A DNA stretch of 64,000 bases. Origin: Panorpa germanica. Its lineage: Eukaryota > Arthropoda > Insecta > Mecoptera > Panorpidae. The DNA lies in contig OY783205.1 of NCBI GenBank assembly GCA_963678705.1, positions 10,044,001 to 10,108,000 of the forward strand. The letters run 5' to 3'. The notes below the pieces were generated by a model, which searched no databases, was not told the origin of the DNA, and saw nothing but the letters and a program-made list of their open reading frames with translations. Both the position numbers and the translations under genes were made by a program. Of the stretch, positions 33,970-45,318 are shown piece after piece; position 1 is the first letter of the stretch; every line of letters begins with the position of its first letter.

Positions 33970-34609
33970 TCTTAATATATAAAAGAAAGACGGGTTTGTT
34001 GCAACACTTATAACTCGAGATCTGCTGAACCAATATTCATGGTTATTGATTCGTTGGATTTGTCTTCGCCCCGAATAGCATAATACATCTTAAAAACAAT
34101 GAAAATATATAAAACAAAGACGGGTTTGTTACAACACTTACAATAGCATAATACATCTTAAAAACAATGAAAATTCGAAATTTAAAAAACTCGACAATGA
34201 AAACTCGATACTTAGTCATTTCAATAAATGCTGATTTGTTTATTTCATGTCAAACATTTGTTGTCATGACAACATGTTGTAACAACTATTCATTTGTGCG
34301 TTCAGAAATTTATTTTTTGTAAAATGTCTCGAAAGTTCAGGTACTGTTATATTTGTTTGTTTTAAACATTAATTTGTGTAGATTATTTATTAATTATTTA
34401 ATTTTTAATTTCAGAAAATAATACCTAAGATTTATTGTACAGGTTAACAAAAGAGTAAATGTCTTTTTATAGGTTATCTATAACTATAATTTTTCTTGAT
34501 AAGCTATTCATATGTAGTGCTTATATACTCTTTGAGCTATTGTCTATGTCTCGAAAGTGGTTTTTTGTGGTTTTATGCGAGTGCACATTCAGTATTAATA
34601 TTAATAACT

Positions 34610-35538
34610 ATGCCGCGTCCTAGAAGATCTAATCTTTCACAGCGGAGCCGTAATGCAATTAGGCAACGGAATATCGCGAGTCATTTATCTGATGAAGAAC
34701 GAGAAATTGCACGAGAAGAGCACCGCGTTAGTATGGAGCAAAGAAGGGCCTTAATTCGTGCTTCTCAAACACAAGAGCAAAGAGAGGTAGCCCGTGAAAC
34801 GGCTAGGTTAGAAACGAGAAATCGTCGAGCTTATCGTACAGATGAACAGAGGAATAATCTTCGAAGTGCAAGAAGAAATGGTTCAAGTATTGATTTGAAT
34901 CGAGCAGCGTTTCTATATGATTGCACCATCGACTACAGCTTGCATCGTTTAGTTTGCATTGGTCCAATGGACGTTGTTTGCCAGCATTGTGGAGCATTGA
35001 GGTTTCCTGGTGAAACGCCTGGTTTGTGCTGCCTTAGTGGTAAAGTGAAATTGCCATCATTGGTCCCGCCACCAGAGCCATTGTGCTCCCTGCTTTATGG
35101 CGAAACACTAGAATCACGACATTTTCTAGCGAACACTCAAAAATACAATGTCTGTTTCCAAATGACTTCATTTGGGGCGGAAATTATCGATGAACACGCA
35201 TATAATCCGACATTTAAGGTAATTTACGTTAAAAACTATATTTTCTATGATTGTAAAAAAAATCTGGAATGTAGTTTGTTAGATTTCTGTATTTGGCATG
35301 TTATTATTTGAAAAAAAAAGTGTTTGTAAAAAAAGTGTTTGTAAATCTAACTATAACTATGGCTTTGACTTTACAGATTCAAGGCCAGATTTGCCATCGC
35401 ATTGGATCATTGCAACCTATAGAAGATGCACAGCATAAATTCTTGCAAATATACTTCATGGGCAATATGGAAGAACAACTTTACCGGCGCCAAGGGATCA
35501 ACACAGCTACGAAGAGAGCAATTCTCCAAGATCTGTAG
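34610..35538 (+). pseudogene. Helitron N-terminal ORF, right copy (spliced)
   Basis: Exon 1 (34610-35218, 203 codons) begins MPRPRRSNLSQRSRNAIRQR, a basic and charged region with repeated RRA/REE helices. It then has CQHCGALRFPGETPGLCC, the zinc-binding segment at the start of animal Helitron proteins. Exon 2 starts at 35377 with IQGQICHRIGSL, the conserved segment that normally follows YNPTFK directly. An in-frame TAG at 35536 interrupts before QMLHEHHALVRLF, which continues the family sequence, so TAG probably replaced CAG. After about 35680 the protein jumps to the helicase end: the Rep nuclease and the N-terminal helicase motifs are missing. Confidence 0.8.
35219..35376 (+). other. 158-nt intron-like insertion in the Helitron ORF
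   Basis: Boundaries TTTAAG|GTAATT and GACTTTACAG|ATTCAA join YNPTFK to IQGQICHR, which is how related Helitron proteins read. The region contains stops in frame, so splicing would be needed. The mirror intron is 32531-32688. Confidence 0.75.
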
Positions 35539-35708
35539 CAAATGCTTCATGAACATCATGCATTGGTCAGGCTGTTCAAGACTGCTTTAGAGCGCATGCC
35601 AAGTGATGACTATAAAGTTGTGATCAGAGCAGATAAAAGACCAGCTGGAACACATGAACGCACATTTAATGCTCCAACAACAATGTCTCGAGATGTTTTG
35701 GTGGTGCA

Positions 35709-36657
35709 ATGATTTTATTATCTGGCGATTTCCGACAAACACTACCAGTCATTCCAAGATCTACTGCTGCCGACGAAATAAACGCTTGCCTCAAAGCATC
35801 AAATCTGTGGCGATATGTAAAGAAACTTCAACTGTCTGTAAATATGAGAGTTGCATTGTTGAACGATCTATCTGCTGATGATTTATCGAAGCAATTGCTG
35901 ACTATCGGTAATGGCTGTGTTCCTGTTGACAAATCGAGCGGTTTGATTTTATTTCCTCCAAATGTTTGCAATTTTGTATCATCAAAAGACGAGCTTATCA
36001 ACAAAGTATTCCCGGATATCATTGCTAACCACAAAAATACTAAATGGTTAAGTGAGCGAGCAATTTTGGCCGCTAAAAATAAAGATGTAGATGACCTCAA
36101 TTTTATAATTCAAAATCAAATCGTAGGTACTCTGTATTCATTCAAATCTATCGACTGTGTAACAAACGAAGAAGAAGCCACTAATTATCCAAGTGAATTT
36201 TTAAACTCCTTGGATGTGCCTGGTTTACCACCGTACAATTTAAAACTTAAGGTTGGCTCGGTAGTCATCATGCTTAGAAATTTAAACCAACCAAAACTGT
36301 GCAATGGAACGCGGTTTGTGATAAAAAAAACTGATGAGCAATGTGATTCACGCGTCGATACTTAAAGGAAAATTTAAAGATGAGGAAGTTCTTATTCCAA
36401 GGATTCCGATGATCCCAACGGATATGCCATTTGAGTTTAAACGAATTCAATTCCCGATTCGTCTTGCCTTCGCCATGACGATCAACAAATCACAGGGCCA
36501 ATCCTTGACTATTTGTGGCCTCAATCTAGAAAATGCATGTTTTTCTCATGGTCAATTGTACGTGGCATGCTCACGTGTCAGCAAACCATCCGCTTTATTT
36601 GTTCTTGCGCCTGACCAAAAAACAAAGAATGTCGTTTACCACAAGGTGCTTGAATGA
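35709..36657 (+). pseudogene. PIF1-type helicase C-terminal part, right Helitron
   Basis: The first frame (35709-36365) carries MILLSGDFRQTLPVI (helicase motif III region) and NMRV. The second (36334-36657) carries FAMTINKSQGQSLT and GQLYVACSRV (motifs V/VI). The frames overlap at a run of eight As at about 36325, where one base fewer would keep one frame. Intact Helitron helicases drive strand displacement in rolling-circle transposition. Walker A (motif I) is not present. Confidence 0.9.
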
Positions 36658-36941
36658 AAATCCCATTAATGAATTAATCCGAGTGTATTCCAATCTGCAC
36701 AACATAGTTTTCAATCATTTTTTTCTGACATGAGTTTGAATTACTTAATTATTATTATTTTTTTAATTTTTATTCTCATTCTGTATGTTTTCATTATCAT
36801 TCATCATAATAAAATACTTTTATGTTTCTATCTATATTAATAAATATTATTTTGTATCATTGTATTACGTTCATCAAAGCCTAAAAGGTAACACGATATT
36901 CATTGACTGTTAGGCGGTACGAAGTTCGCCGGGTCAGCTAG

Positions 36942-37364
36942 TGTATATATATATATGAAATTCCTAATTATTTACTTTTAGAAACCCTGCAACAATTTAC
37001 ATAAATGTAATTACGGATTGGCACTTAAGAATGTAACGTTTTTACATAGTTAGAAATGAATAATGCAAGTAAGGTGGCATTCTAGAACTTGAAGGAGAAA
37101 GGAAACCATTGAATGCGGTCGTTTATCATTTACATCATCTACTTTATTTTCTGTATTGGGTTATTATGTCAGTCACGTTGGCACCGCATTATCGTTACAC
37201 TTAATTACGAGTGCTTGTAGATCAATGTATTACTCACGGAGCAATGTGGTATCAATAATAGACAATTAAGAAAGTCTAATTAATGTCCAACGGGAGAATG
37301 AATGGGTTTTGTCGGCTTTATATACTCGTTACTTGTGGTTGTTAGTGCAGTGGAACAACGCAGA
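36942..37364. other. Non-coding stretch right of the Helitrons
   Basis: It starts with a short TA run (36943-36956), the right remainder of the TA locus. No gene recognised. Confidence 0.4.
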
Positions 37365-37557
37365 TGTCAAACCAGGACCGCATTTAGAGGTGTGGAGGCC
37401 CTGGGGCAACGAAGAAGCGGAGTCCCGTAATTATTTTCCGAATTAAAGGAATTTTTTTTTCCGTGAAGCCTTTCTAAAATGTATTGCTTTTTCTCTATTG
37501 TGGAGGCCCCGGGGCAGAACCCCCCTGGCCTCCTTCAAATCCGGGCCAGTGTCAAAC
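37365..37557. mobile_element. 177-bp hAT MITE with perfect 8-bp target duplication
   Basis: TGTCAAAC at 37365-37372 and 37550-37557 flanks 37373-37549. Termini are CAGGACCGCATTTAGAGG and, inverted, CTGGCCCGGATTTGAAGG. The ends are GC-rich (GGCCCCGGGGCAG) in an AT-rich setting. A one-ended relative is at 23188. Confidence 0.85.
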
Positions 37558-37746
37558 TATATCTTACATTATTATAACATTCCACAAGCAAAATTTCTTG
37601 TCGAAATAATAATACTAGTATGTGGATATTTATTTAAAATCGTTCTACATAGGGGGGTTTGGGAAAACTTTGTCATGTTTGTTATGGTTATATTTCATCA
37701 GCGAGTATTAATTTACGTATTGTGTCTACTTAAAAAACTTATTTTG

Positions 37747-37832
37747 ATGGCACAGTGACTGAGAGCATTGATGAAACTCAGGGGTTGATGCTCTACGCCA
37801 CACTGCTTCAGTTCGATTCACTGGCCCGTGCA
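37747..37832 (+). ncRNA. tRNA-like sequence (possible SINE head)
   Basis: TGGCACAGTGAC resembles a pol III A box. GTTCGATTC at 37811-37819 fits the B-box consensus GWTCRANNC. The spacing of about 63 nt is slightly long, and I could not fold a proper cloverleaf. It could be a tRNA-derived SINE head or a decayed tRNA. Confidence 0.3.
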
Positions 37833-40023
37833 ATATTTTAGTGGTAATCAAATTTGATTGATTATATGCATACATAATCATAAATTAATTAGGCAGTGGT
37901 ACTGCATGCATTTATAAAGCTTCGAAAGTTTAAATGGTGCAAACGTAGTAGCAGGTTGTCAGTGATAGAACTCATCATAGGAAAAAGGCTGACGTTAAAT
38001 AAACTAAATAAAAAATAATAACTCATGAACTTTTCGATAATTGTCCCTTCTTGCTACGCCTTCTTGTTTTGTCTCTTAATATAAACCTATAAATTGAACC
38101 TATAATTGAACTATAATTGAATAGAAAATGGGAGCATGTATGAACTTACACACTCTTGAAATTATATTGCTTAGCTTTTATCATCATCAAGGCGATTTTT
38201 ACTAGCTTTGGTCGAATTCGCCGAATCCTTTTATATTTTGTAGCTCCGTTTAAGTGGCTCTTTTGCTGTCATCTTCCGGCAGAAATCTTTGACAAGCCAT
38301 CAGTCATGGCACTCTGTAATGCGATTTTTTTCTCGGACGGCGGTGTATATTTTGTAAGATATTTGTAGATATACAGTTATTTAATATTTGACACTGACAT
38401 GTATTGCATTGAAGTGTAGGATAATTAATAACTATACGTTTATGTAAATGTATCGTCAAAAAATATGGTGACAATAACGAATCTAATAAAATGTAATGTC
38501 TGATCTGAAATGGAATCCCAGGATATTACAGTCTGGCATCAAACATACTTAAGGCATCAAACATTTCATTATTATTATAGTAAGTTTATTTTAGAAGTAG
38601 ATGGCATTGGTATTTGTACTTTATCAATAAGATAAAACCTTTACTAAAGTCTAATGAAGATTAATGGCGACAAATTTTGTGATGTACCATTAATTTCGGC
38701 ACATGCAAAAGGCACATAAAATATGTGACAAGTAGAGCAGGGCAGTCAGAAAACTCTAGAAATTGGATAGCATAATTGAGTCGTATAGAAACCAATGCGG
38801 ACAAGTCCAAAGATCGAGAAAATTACTGTTTCTTAGTACATTAGATAATATATTCAAAATTTATAGAATATCAGATACGTTAGAAGGATTAAATCCTTTA
38901 GTAACTATAATAATGTTAAAATAACATGTAAGAATATTATTTAATCCATTAATATTTTAAAAAAATAGGAACATATCAAAAAATGGGTTGGTTTTGAGAG
39001 ACTCAATTTATGGATGTGTTCCTCCATTAGGGCTTTCTCACACTGCAACCATTTTGGTGCGACTTACGACTTTTCAGCAAGGTGTAGTCACATTGGCACA
39101 TTTTCACATAGGAGTTTCTACTTTACTGTTTATTGGTATACCACTGTATGTATCTTATATGTCCGTATTCAAAATATGGTTAAGATCAAACGGTTGCATT
39201 ATCATCTACTTCTTGTCACAGATATCCGGACCGTGCATATGCGTACATAACGCGATTTATCCTATGTCTTTACTTTTTTATTAATAGCGAAACTTTTGTA
39301 GTGGAAAGATACATAGATATATTCCTGGTAGTACAGTACAAATGTATGTGAGTAGAGTGTACACAATATAGTCGAAGATTCATCTCATGATAAAATGTAT
39401 AATGTAAAACAATTTTATAAATCCGACTCAAAAAATCGGTACGCACAGAAGCCATAGGTTTAAATAGTACGTCTTTTGCTGACGTATCTTTCATTTAATT
39501 CTTTTATATCCTGTTCCGTCTTGTTTACAAATGTTTATGGTTACAGTATAAATGGTAAATAATTGTAACAATTTAAACCTCTGTCAAACCGTAATTGGTC
39601 AAGTGGCCCATGTGTGTCCATGCCCGTGCCCATGTGGGTGCGTATCGGTGTGCGAGGTTATTGCCTTGCCGTTTCACTTGGTTACTTGGCGTTGATATAG
39701 TGATAATAACAGTTCTTGATTTTATATTTGCATACAGCTATACAGCTCGCGGCATTTTCAATGTTTTGTTTTTGATATGTACTATTTTACATTTTAAATG
39801 TTGTGACATGTCGAATATATTTTCGCCATATGGGAGTTATACATAGACGGTCCAAATACAATCATACTGTTGATAATAATGTACATATTGTGTATAGTAT
39901 AGCAGAGGTACGCGTGATGACATACAACTTTTCCAAGTTGCATACTTATCTTCAGTAGACGTAACTGTTCAATTCAAACCTTTATATCTTTTTACTAACT
40001 GGTCAATCGTGGAAGCACCCTTG
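37833..40023. other. Non-coding stretch
   Basis: No recognised gene. Overlapping frames of 98 and 78 codons at 38988-39284 and an 83-codon frame at 39595-39846 have no motif I recognise. Confidence 0.3.
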
Positions 40024-40962
40024 TACGAGGTCTGTTCAAAAAATAAGGTGAGGCAAAAATTTCACGGGCTACGTACATTTGATTATCGATTTTTTTATTT
40101 TATTATGTTGGTACACTCGTGTCGAACATATGTTCACAGTTTTAGCTATATAGCACATTTAGTTTGTTTGTGAGAGGCATAAAAGTTAGAAGTGTTTTGC
40201 GTGTTCGGCGATTTTCTGCTGTCGAAAAACATGAATTCAAAAAGTTTGCATTAAATTTTGTGTGAAAAATGAAATAAAGTGCTCCAAAACACTTGAAATG
40301 TTGAAAGTGGCATACGGTGAGTCTACTTTAAGCCAAAAAAATGTTTACAAGTGGTACAAGCTTTTACAGAAGGTCGAGAAGATGTGAATGACGACGCTCG
40401 CCCTGGACGCCCCAGCACATCAACAACCGATGAAAGTGTTGAGGAAGTGACGAAAATTGTTATGGAAAATCGTCGAATCACTATTAGAGAAGTTGCTGAG
40501 AATGTCGGCATATCGGTTGGCTCATGCCATGCAATGTTTTCGGAAATTTTGGGCATGAAGCGTGTGGCAGCGATTTTGACCAAAAAAATCGTCGCATGAG
40601 CATCGCTCAGGAATTGTTGAATGACGTCAACGGCCAAAAACAACACCGTAATCATGCCTCAGCCACCGTATTCACCAGATTTGGCCCCCTGCGACTTTCT
40701 CCTGTTCCCAAGATTGAAGAGACCCATGAAAGGACAACGTTTTGAGACGATTGAGGAGATACAAACCGAATCGCTGATAGAGCTCAAGAGCATACCAAAA
40801 AGTGCATATCAGAACTGCTTCGAGGATTGGAAAAAAACGCTGGCACAAGTGTATTATATCTGAGGGGGACTACTTTGAAGGGGACAAAATAGAAATTGAT
40901 GAATAAATAAATATTTTTTGAGAAAAATGAAAATTCTCCTTATTTTTTGAACAGACAGCGTA
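40024..40962 (+). mobile_element. Internally deleted mariner element
   Basis: The element is 40026-40960, with TA at 40024-40025 and 40961-40962. Inverted termini are CGAGGTCTGTTCAAAAAATA (left) and, at the right end read inverted, CGCTGTCTGTTCAAAAAATA. The length of 935 bp compares with about 1.28 kb for intact mariners. Confidence 0.9.
40260..40863 (+). pseudogene. Mariner transposase remnant (DD34D family)
   Basis: The pieces are KNEIKCSKTLEMLKVAYGES, then DDARPGRPSTSTTDESVEEV and NRRITIREVAENVGISVGSC (paired-like HTH). After a frame change MSIAQELLNDVN follows. After an internal deletion comes NKTVIMPQPPYSPDLAPCDF-like sequence with the third catalytic Asp (SPDLAPCDFLLFPRLKRPMK). The first two catalytic Asp residues, expected between LLNDVN and the KT(V)IMPQP segment, are deleted. 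The frame ends at 40861 with KSAYQNCFEDWKK, the normal C-terminus. Confidence 0.9.
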
Positions 40963-41150
40963 TATTAGAGACAGCGTATATTAGAGACAGTGCTCTTTAC
41001 CGCGGCTTAAAAATGGAAACTGTGAACACTACAATAAGTAAATTTGTTAACAATAAACATGTTAATGACGAGGTAGCACACCTACTGGACAACGATGGAG
41101 AAACAAAGAGAAGACTGAAAAGGGTTAAACCTTTTGAGCTAGTTTAATTA
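40961..41150 (+). pseudogene. Jockey-like LINE ORF2 C-terminal end
   Basis: The frame reads IRDSALYRGLKMETVNTTIS, then HVNDEVAHLLDNDGETKRRL, then KRVKPFELV and a stop. This matches the last ~60 residues of Jockey-group ORF2 ('(N).LYRDLG..TV...I.......H.N.....LLDN....RRLKR..P..L'). It starts right at the mariner end. The 16-bp word TATATTAGAGACAGCG/TG is duplicated at the junction. Confidence 0.75.
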
Positions 41151-41159
41151 AATTAAATG

Positions 41160-41940
41160 TAATAAAATGTAATCGTTTAAAACGTAATACATAATTATGT
41201 AAAATGTTTCATATCATACTATAAGGTATGCTGAAGAGCAAAACCTTTTATGTTCATATTATGTTAACGTCAAGCAATATAAGAAACAGTTAAAACTTTC
41301 CTAATTTATTACTCTAATATATCAGTCATTTTAGTAAATGCCTGTAGAGCCGTTCTTGGGATATACATTAAAACGATTCCTTTTTATACTTTGTAGATGT
41401 TCTCATGGTACATATGCGCACTTTAACTATTCGTATTTCTTTTCGTAGCTGGTCAAAATATTTGATATTTTGTGAAAAAATTAGGAACATATAGATTAAC
41501 ATTATGTTTAAATTTTATTAATTTCTGGAGGAAAGTGGTTTTACTAGTGAGCTACCTTAACGTATGTAAGTATTATGTTGTCACCTGGTATTAATAGCCC
41601 ATCTGTAATAACTCGTTAATTAATATCAATGACAGGTTTCTAAACTGTCTAATTGATCATTGTAAACAACAATCGCCATTCAGTTTTGAGGTCTGACGTC
41701 ATATGTCATCAAGTAACATAAGTGTTATAAATTTATGATGTTATGAAGGTATATTTCCTCTAAAATGTTTTATTGTTGAATTTATTTTAAATATTTGGTT
41801 GGAAAAAAGTGTCAATATCTTCCAAGCTGAAGCAGTGGGCTTTACATTTTAGACAAGAGTTTATAAAATCTTAAAAAAAAGTTAAGATTTGTTGCAACAG
41901 GAGTGAAAACACTGTTTAAACTTAGAATTTTTTTTATTAT
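41160..41940. other. Non-coding stretch
   Basis: No recognised feature. Confidence 0.3.
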
Positions 41941-42009
41941 TTTTCTGATAACTGTTATGGCTTGGCCTATGACCCACTTCCGCCTTGACGTCGATTTATG
42001 GGACACCCT

Positions 42010-42012
<3 letters not shown>
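41941..42012. mobile_element. Mariner-like 3' terminus
   Basis: TTTATGGGACACCCTGTA resembles the right terminal repeat (TACAGGGTGTCCC inverted) of the mariner-like family with DUF4817-type transposase. No left end or coding was found. Confidence 0.45.
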
Positions 42013-42248
<236 letters not shown>

Positions 42249-43174
42249 CAGAGATGTGCTCAAATGCTTTTCAAAAGCATTAAAATACAAAATGCAAATA
42301 CCTCGTTATTTTCCTATTTCATACACAAAATAAAAAATAAATTTCATGGTAGTATTAAAATACAAAATACGTATTTTAAAAATACTTTTGAGAAAATGGA
42401 ACTCTTTCTCTTTATGTTACTAATATAAATGGTTTTTTTTAATAATTATGAGAATTTGCATAAAATATATATGGTATTTATGTCATGGATTTTAACACCA
42501 CTATTTGTTCAAATAATTTATCTGTCATTTTTCGTCGAGGAGGTCTCATTATCATTCGACCTAATACAATGGGTAATGATAATGGATAATTTAAGAATAG
42601 GGAGGTAGTTTTAACAGGATTTATTTTTAATTTGTAGAAGGACAAAATATTTATATGTAGTTGGGGTAGTTTAAGGATTAAAGCGAATAAGTAAGGTTAG
42701 TAAGTAAAAGAATATATATTTATGTATATATACTTCAGTAAGGAATGTAGTGGAGTGATTATTGGTGATTATCTTGTAATCGAGAAAATATGATAATCAA
42801 ATTTAGGTAAACGAAAATAAGATGTCTTATGGTGGGGGTAACAAGAAGGATAATAAAATAATAGACACACCTATCATTTTAAATTAGAATTCTGAGACAA
42901 TTGTGCAGATCCTTTTCGATCATAGCTGGTGCTAATGTTGGTGGGGTTTTAAGTTTATATTCAAAAAATAATATTTACTGATAAACACTATGAAGTAACA
43001 AAAATGAAAAAAGTATTTTGTATTTTCCAAATATGAAAGAGGTTTGTAAAAGTTTTCAAATAAAATATAAAATTCTATACTCTTAAAAGATATTTAAATA
43101 CAAAATAGAAAATAGGTAGTTACTATTTTGTATTTGTATTTTGAATATATGTATTTGAAAAACGCACATTTCTG
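42249..43174. mobile_element. 926-bp hAT-type MITE
   Basis: Termini CAGAGATGTGCTCAAATGC and, inverted, CAGAAATGTGCGTTTTTC. Many subterminal copies of ATTTTGTATTT / AAATACAAAAT lie on both sides. CAGAGATGTGC is a hAT-type end. The target duplication is unclear because the left flank is microsatellite (TATACATA versus TTTATATG). There is no transposase ORF. Confidence 0.7.
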
Positions 43175-45318
43175 TTTATATGATATCATATCTGCATAAG
43201 ATAAGGCGCCTCTCAATAGACCTAAGTTATTTTCCCGTTAGTGATAATATTAATTTTTTTTTTTTATTTGAAATGTTGAATGGTTGAAAGAAACACCAGT
43301 GCTCTTGCCGGTGCTTAGTGGTGCTTTACAACATTAAGGAGTGTTTTCCTGTGAATCTATCGTGAAATAACAATACTCGTACCGACCGTAGTTACTAAGA
43401 CGTGTCTTGTCGTGTGTAATTATATTATTAGCGCATAAATCAATCGAACATTTACGAACCGTTATGTGGGCATGGAATGCACACCATCACCGACCCAAGA
43501 ATATAATGCTACCAGTGCCAGCCCTGACTGCGGGCGAATTCTAATAAATCACTAAACAAGTTTTTCTGCAGATTTCTGAAAAAGGTATTTAATTTGCATA
43601 CTACCAACGGTGGTGCCTTAAATTAAGAAAAATTATACTTTACTGACTTATGGCCATTTTTTCAATTCTCTTAAATTCGTCGTAAATATTATCGATGTAT
43701 TTTCTTTTATTTAGCTGCAGCTTTGTTTGACTGAAACAAAAATGGGAGGTGAGAAACAAAATTATTCACCAAGGTTTATAACAAGTTAATTGAGAATTAA
43801 AAAATCGGTCATTAATGTTTACATTAGGAGAAATATAGTCCCGGACGTATAAAAATATTGTTTTCCAGTAAGCAAAATTTCTAAATGAAATAGTTTAAAT
43901 ATTTTACTGTTAGAATCCCCTTTCGTAAACTATGGTCCAGCTTAATCAGAGGCTCACTTGTTGGCGACCATGGTGACTTCTACCATTAATAACTCCTATA
44001 GGTATAAATACAATACATAGAAAATAATATCGGCTCTATACTTACTTTACGACATTATCAAAAGCTAGACTCTGTATGAAATATTTTATGTATTATAACA
44101 ATAATATATGTATTATAACAATAATTGTTGTATATGTATTATAACAATAAAAAATAAGGCATTAATAAGACAAAGAGATGTGCCGCGATAAGGAAAAATC
44201 GCTATGTGCCGCAAGAAATCTGTAGCTGCGCCAAAAGTCGCTCAGATTAAAAACTCGTGGTATGTGCATGCTCATATGATTCCATGACAAAGCTACGCGA
44301 TTTAAATCGCCACGATTTAAATCGTAGTGTGTTCGGGACCTAAAACGATTGTTGACCTATTTGAAAAATTAAGCTACCTTTTTGTTTAAGTATATAATCT
44401 TATAATTTCTGAAACAGACCCTTTGACCGATTATAGAATGCCTTTTTAATGATAACAGACTTATAAAATATTGAAATACGAGCATTTTAGATGAAATATT
44501 ACTAAGCTTTGTTTAAGTAATATATTACCTGAATATAAAAAGGTAACATTCATATTTTGTGTTTCCCGATATTTTACATTTCGAAACCATTTTTTTTTAT
44601 AACAAACGTACTTTATGATTTTCTGTTTTGCCATAATTAGAAATTTGGAAATTTAGAAATTTGTTTATAAACATGACCGACCGTTTCCAGAAAAAAACGG
44701 CGGAAAAACAGCGCCCTGTAATTATAATCAAAAAATAATCTTATCCTAACAATGACGTGTTACCTATGAGCAAAATGCATTGCCATTTACAATGAGCACG
44801 TGTTCGAAATTAGAGCTCGATAACTAATAAGGAAATAGTTTAAAAACCTTAGCGACAAACAAACATTAAGAACGCAGTTAAATGAACGTTCTCAACGTTT
44901 AACATTACCATGCGCATGCGGGCACGTTCTGCAAACTCCAAAAAACTTTCTACATTAGTATTTAGATTTACAACTGATGTAATTTGCTGATTTCAAATGT
45001 GCAGAATCATTTCAACTATTTTACAACAAACACACAGAGAATCTTGCACGATAGTTCAACCAATCGCCGATCCCAGGCGTTGGCGCTGTCATAACAAACA
45101 AACGTATCATTCTGATGTTGCATTAACACAATTTACTGTGAGAATTTAACCTTTTATTCGGTTGTTATTGGTACTTTTGAATGCAATAAGAAATATATCC
45201 GGTACATTAATATGATTTGTAACAGGTTTCGACAACATGCGGTTTTAGGTAGGATATCCTACTGAAAATATATTAGGTTGATAATTGACAAAATAATAAA
45301 ATTAAATATATATTTATA
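43175..45318. other. Non-coding stretch with small repeats
   Basis: The word ATGTATTATAACAATA occurs three times near 44090-44150. Two CGATTTAAATCG palindromes lie near 44300-44325, followed by GTGTGTTCGGGACC, which could be the end of a short DNA element. No gene seen. Confidence 0.35.

Larger units (their letters stand above)
33970..36941 (+). mobile_element. Helitron, right copy of a mirror pair
   Basis: 2,972 bp on the plus strand with the same TC start and hairpin-CTAG end as the left copy. A partial second copy of the 5' terminus (ACAAAGACGGGTTTGTTACA) lies about 135 bp inside, at 34107-34141. The shared defects (one in-frame TAG, one A-run frameshift, no Rep domain) show that both copies descend from one already defective element. 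The right flank is TGTATATATATATATG. Confidence 0.95.

Noticed and set aside
30966-36941. Helitron mirror as a simple assembly fold-back
   Set aside because: Not fully excluded, but the symmetry stops exactly at the element termini and spacer and flanks are not symmetric, so a real structure is favoured.
38988-39284. 98-codon frame with hydrophobic stretches
   Set aside because: It overlaps another frame of similar length, with no motif, no start context and no splice support.
44170-44340. Palindromic CGATTTAAATCG pair as a Harbinger-like terminus
   Set aside because: No matching opposite end or target duplication found.
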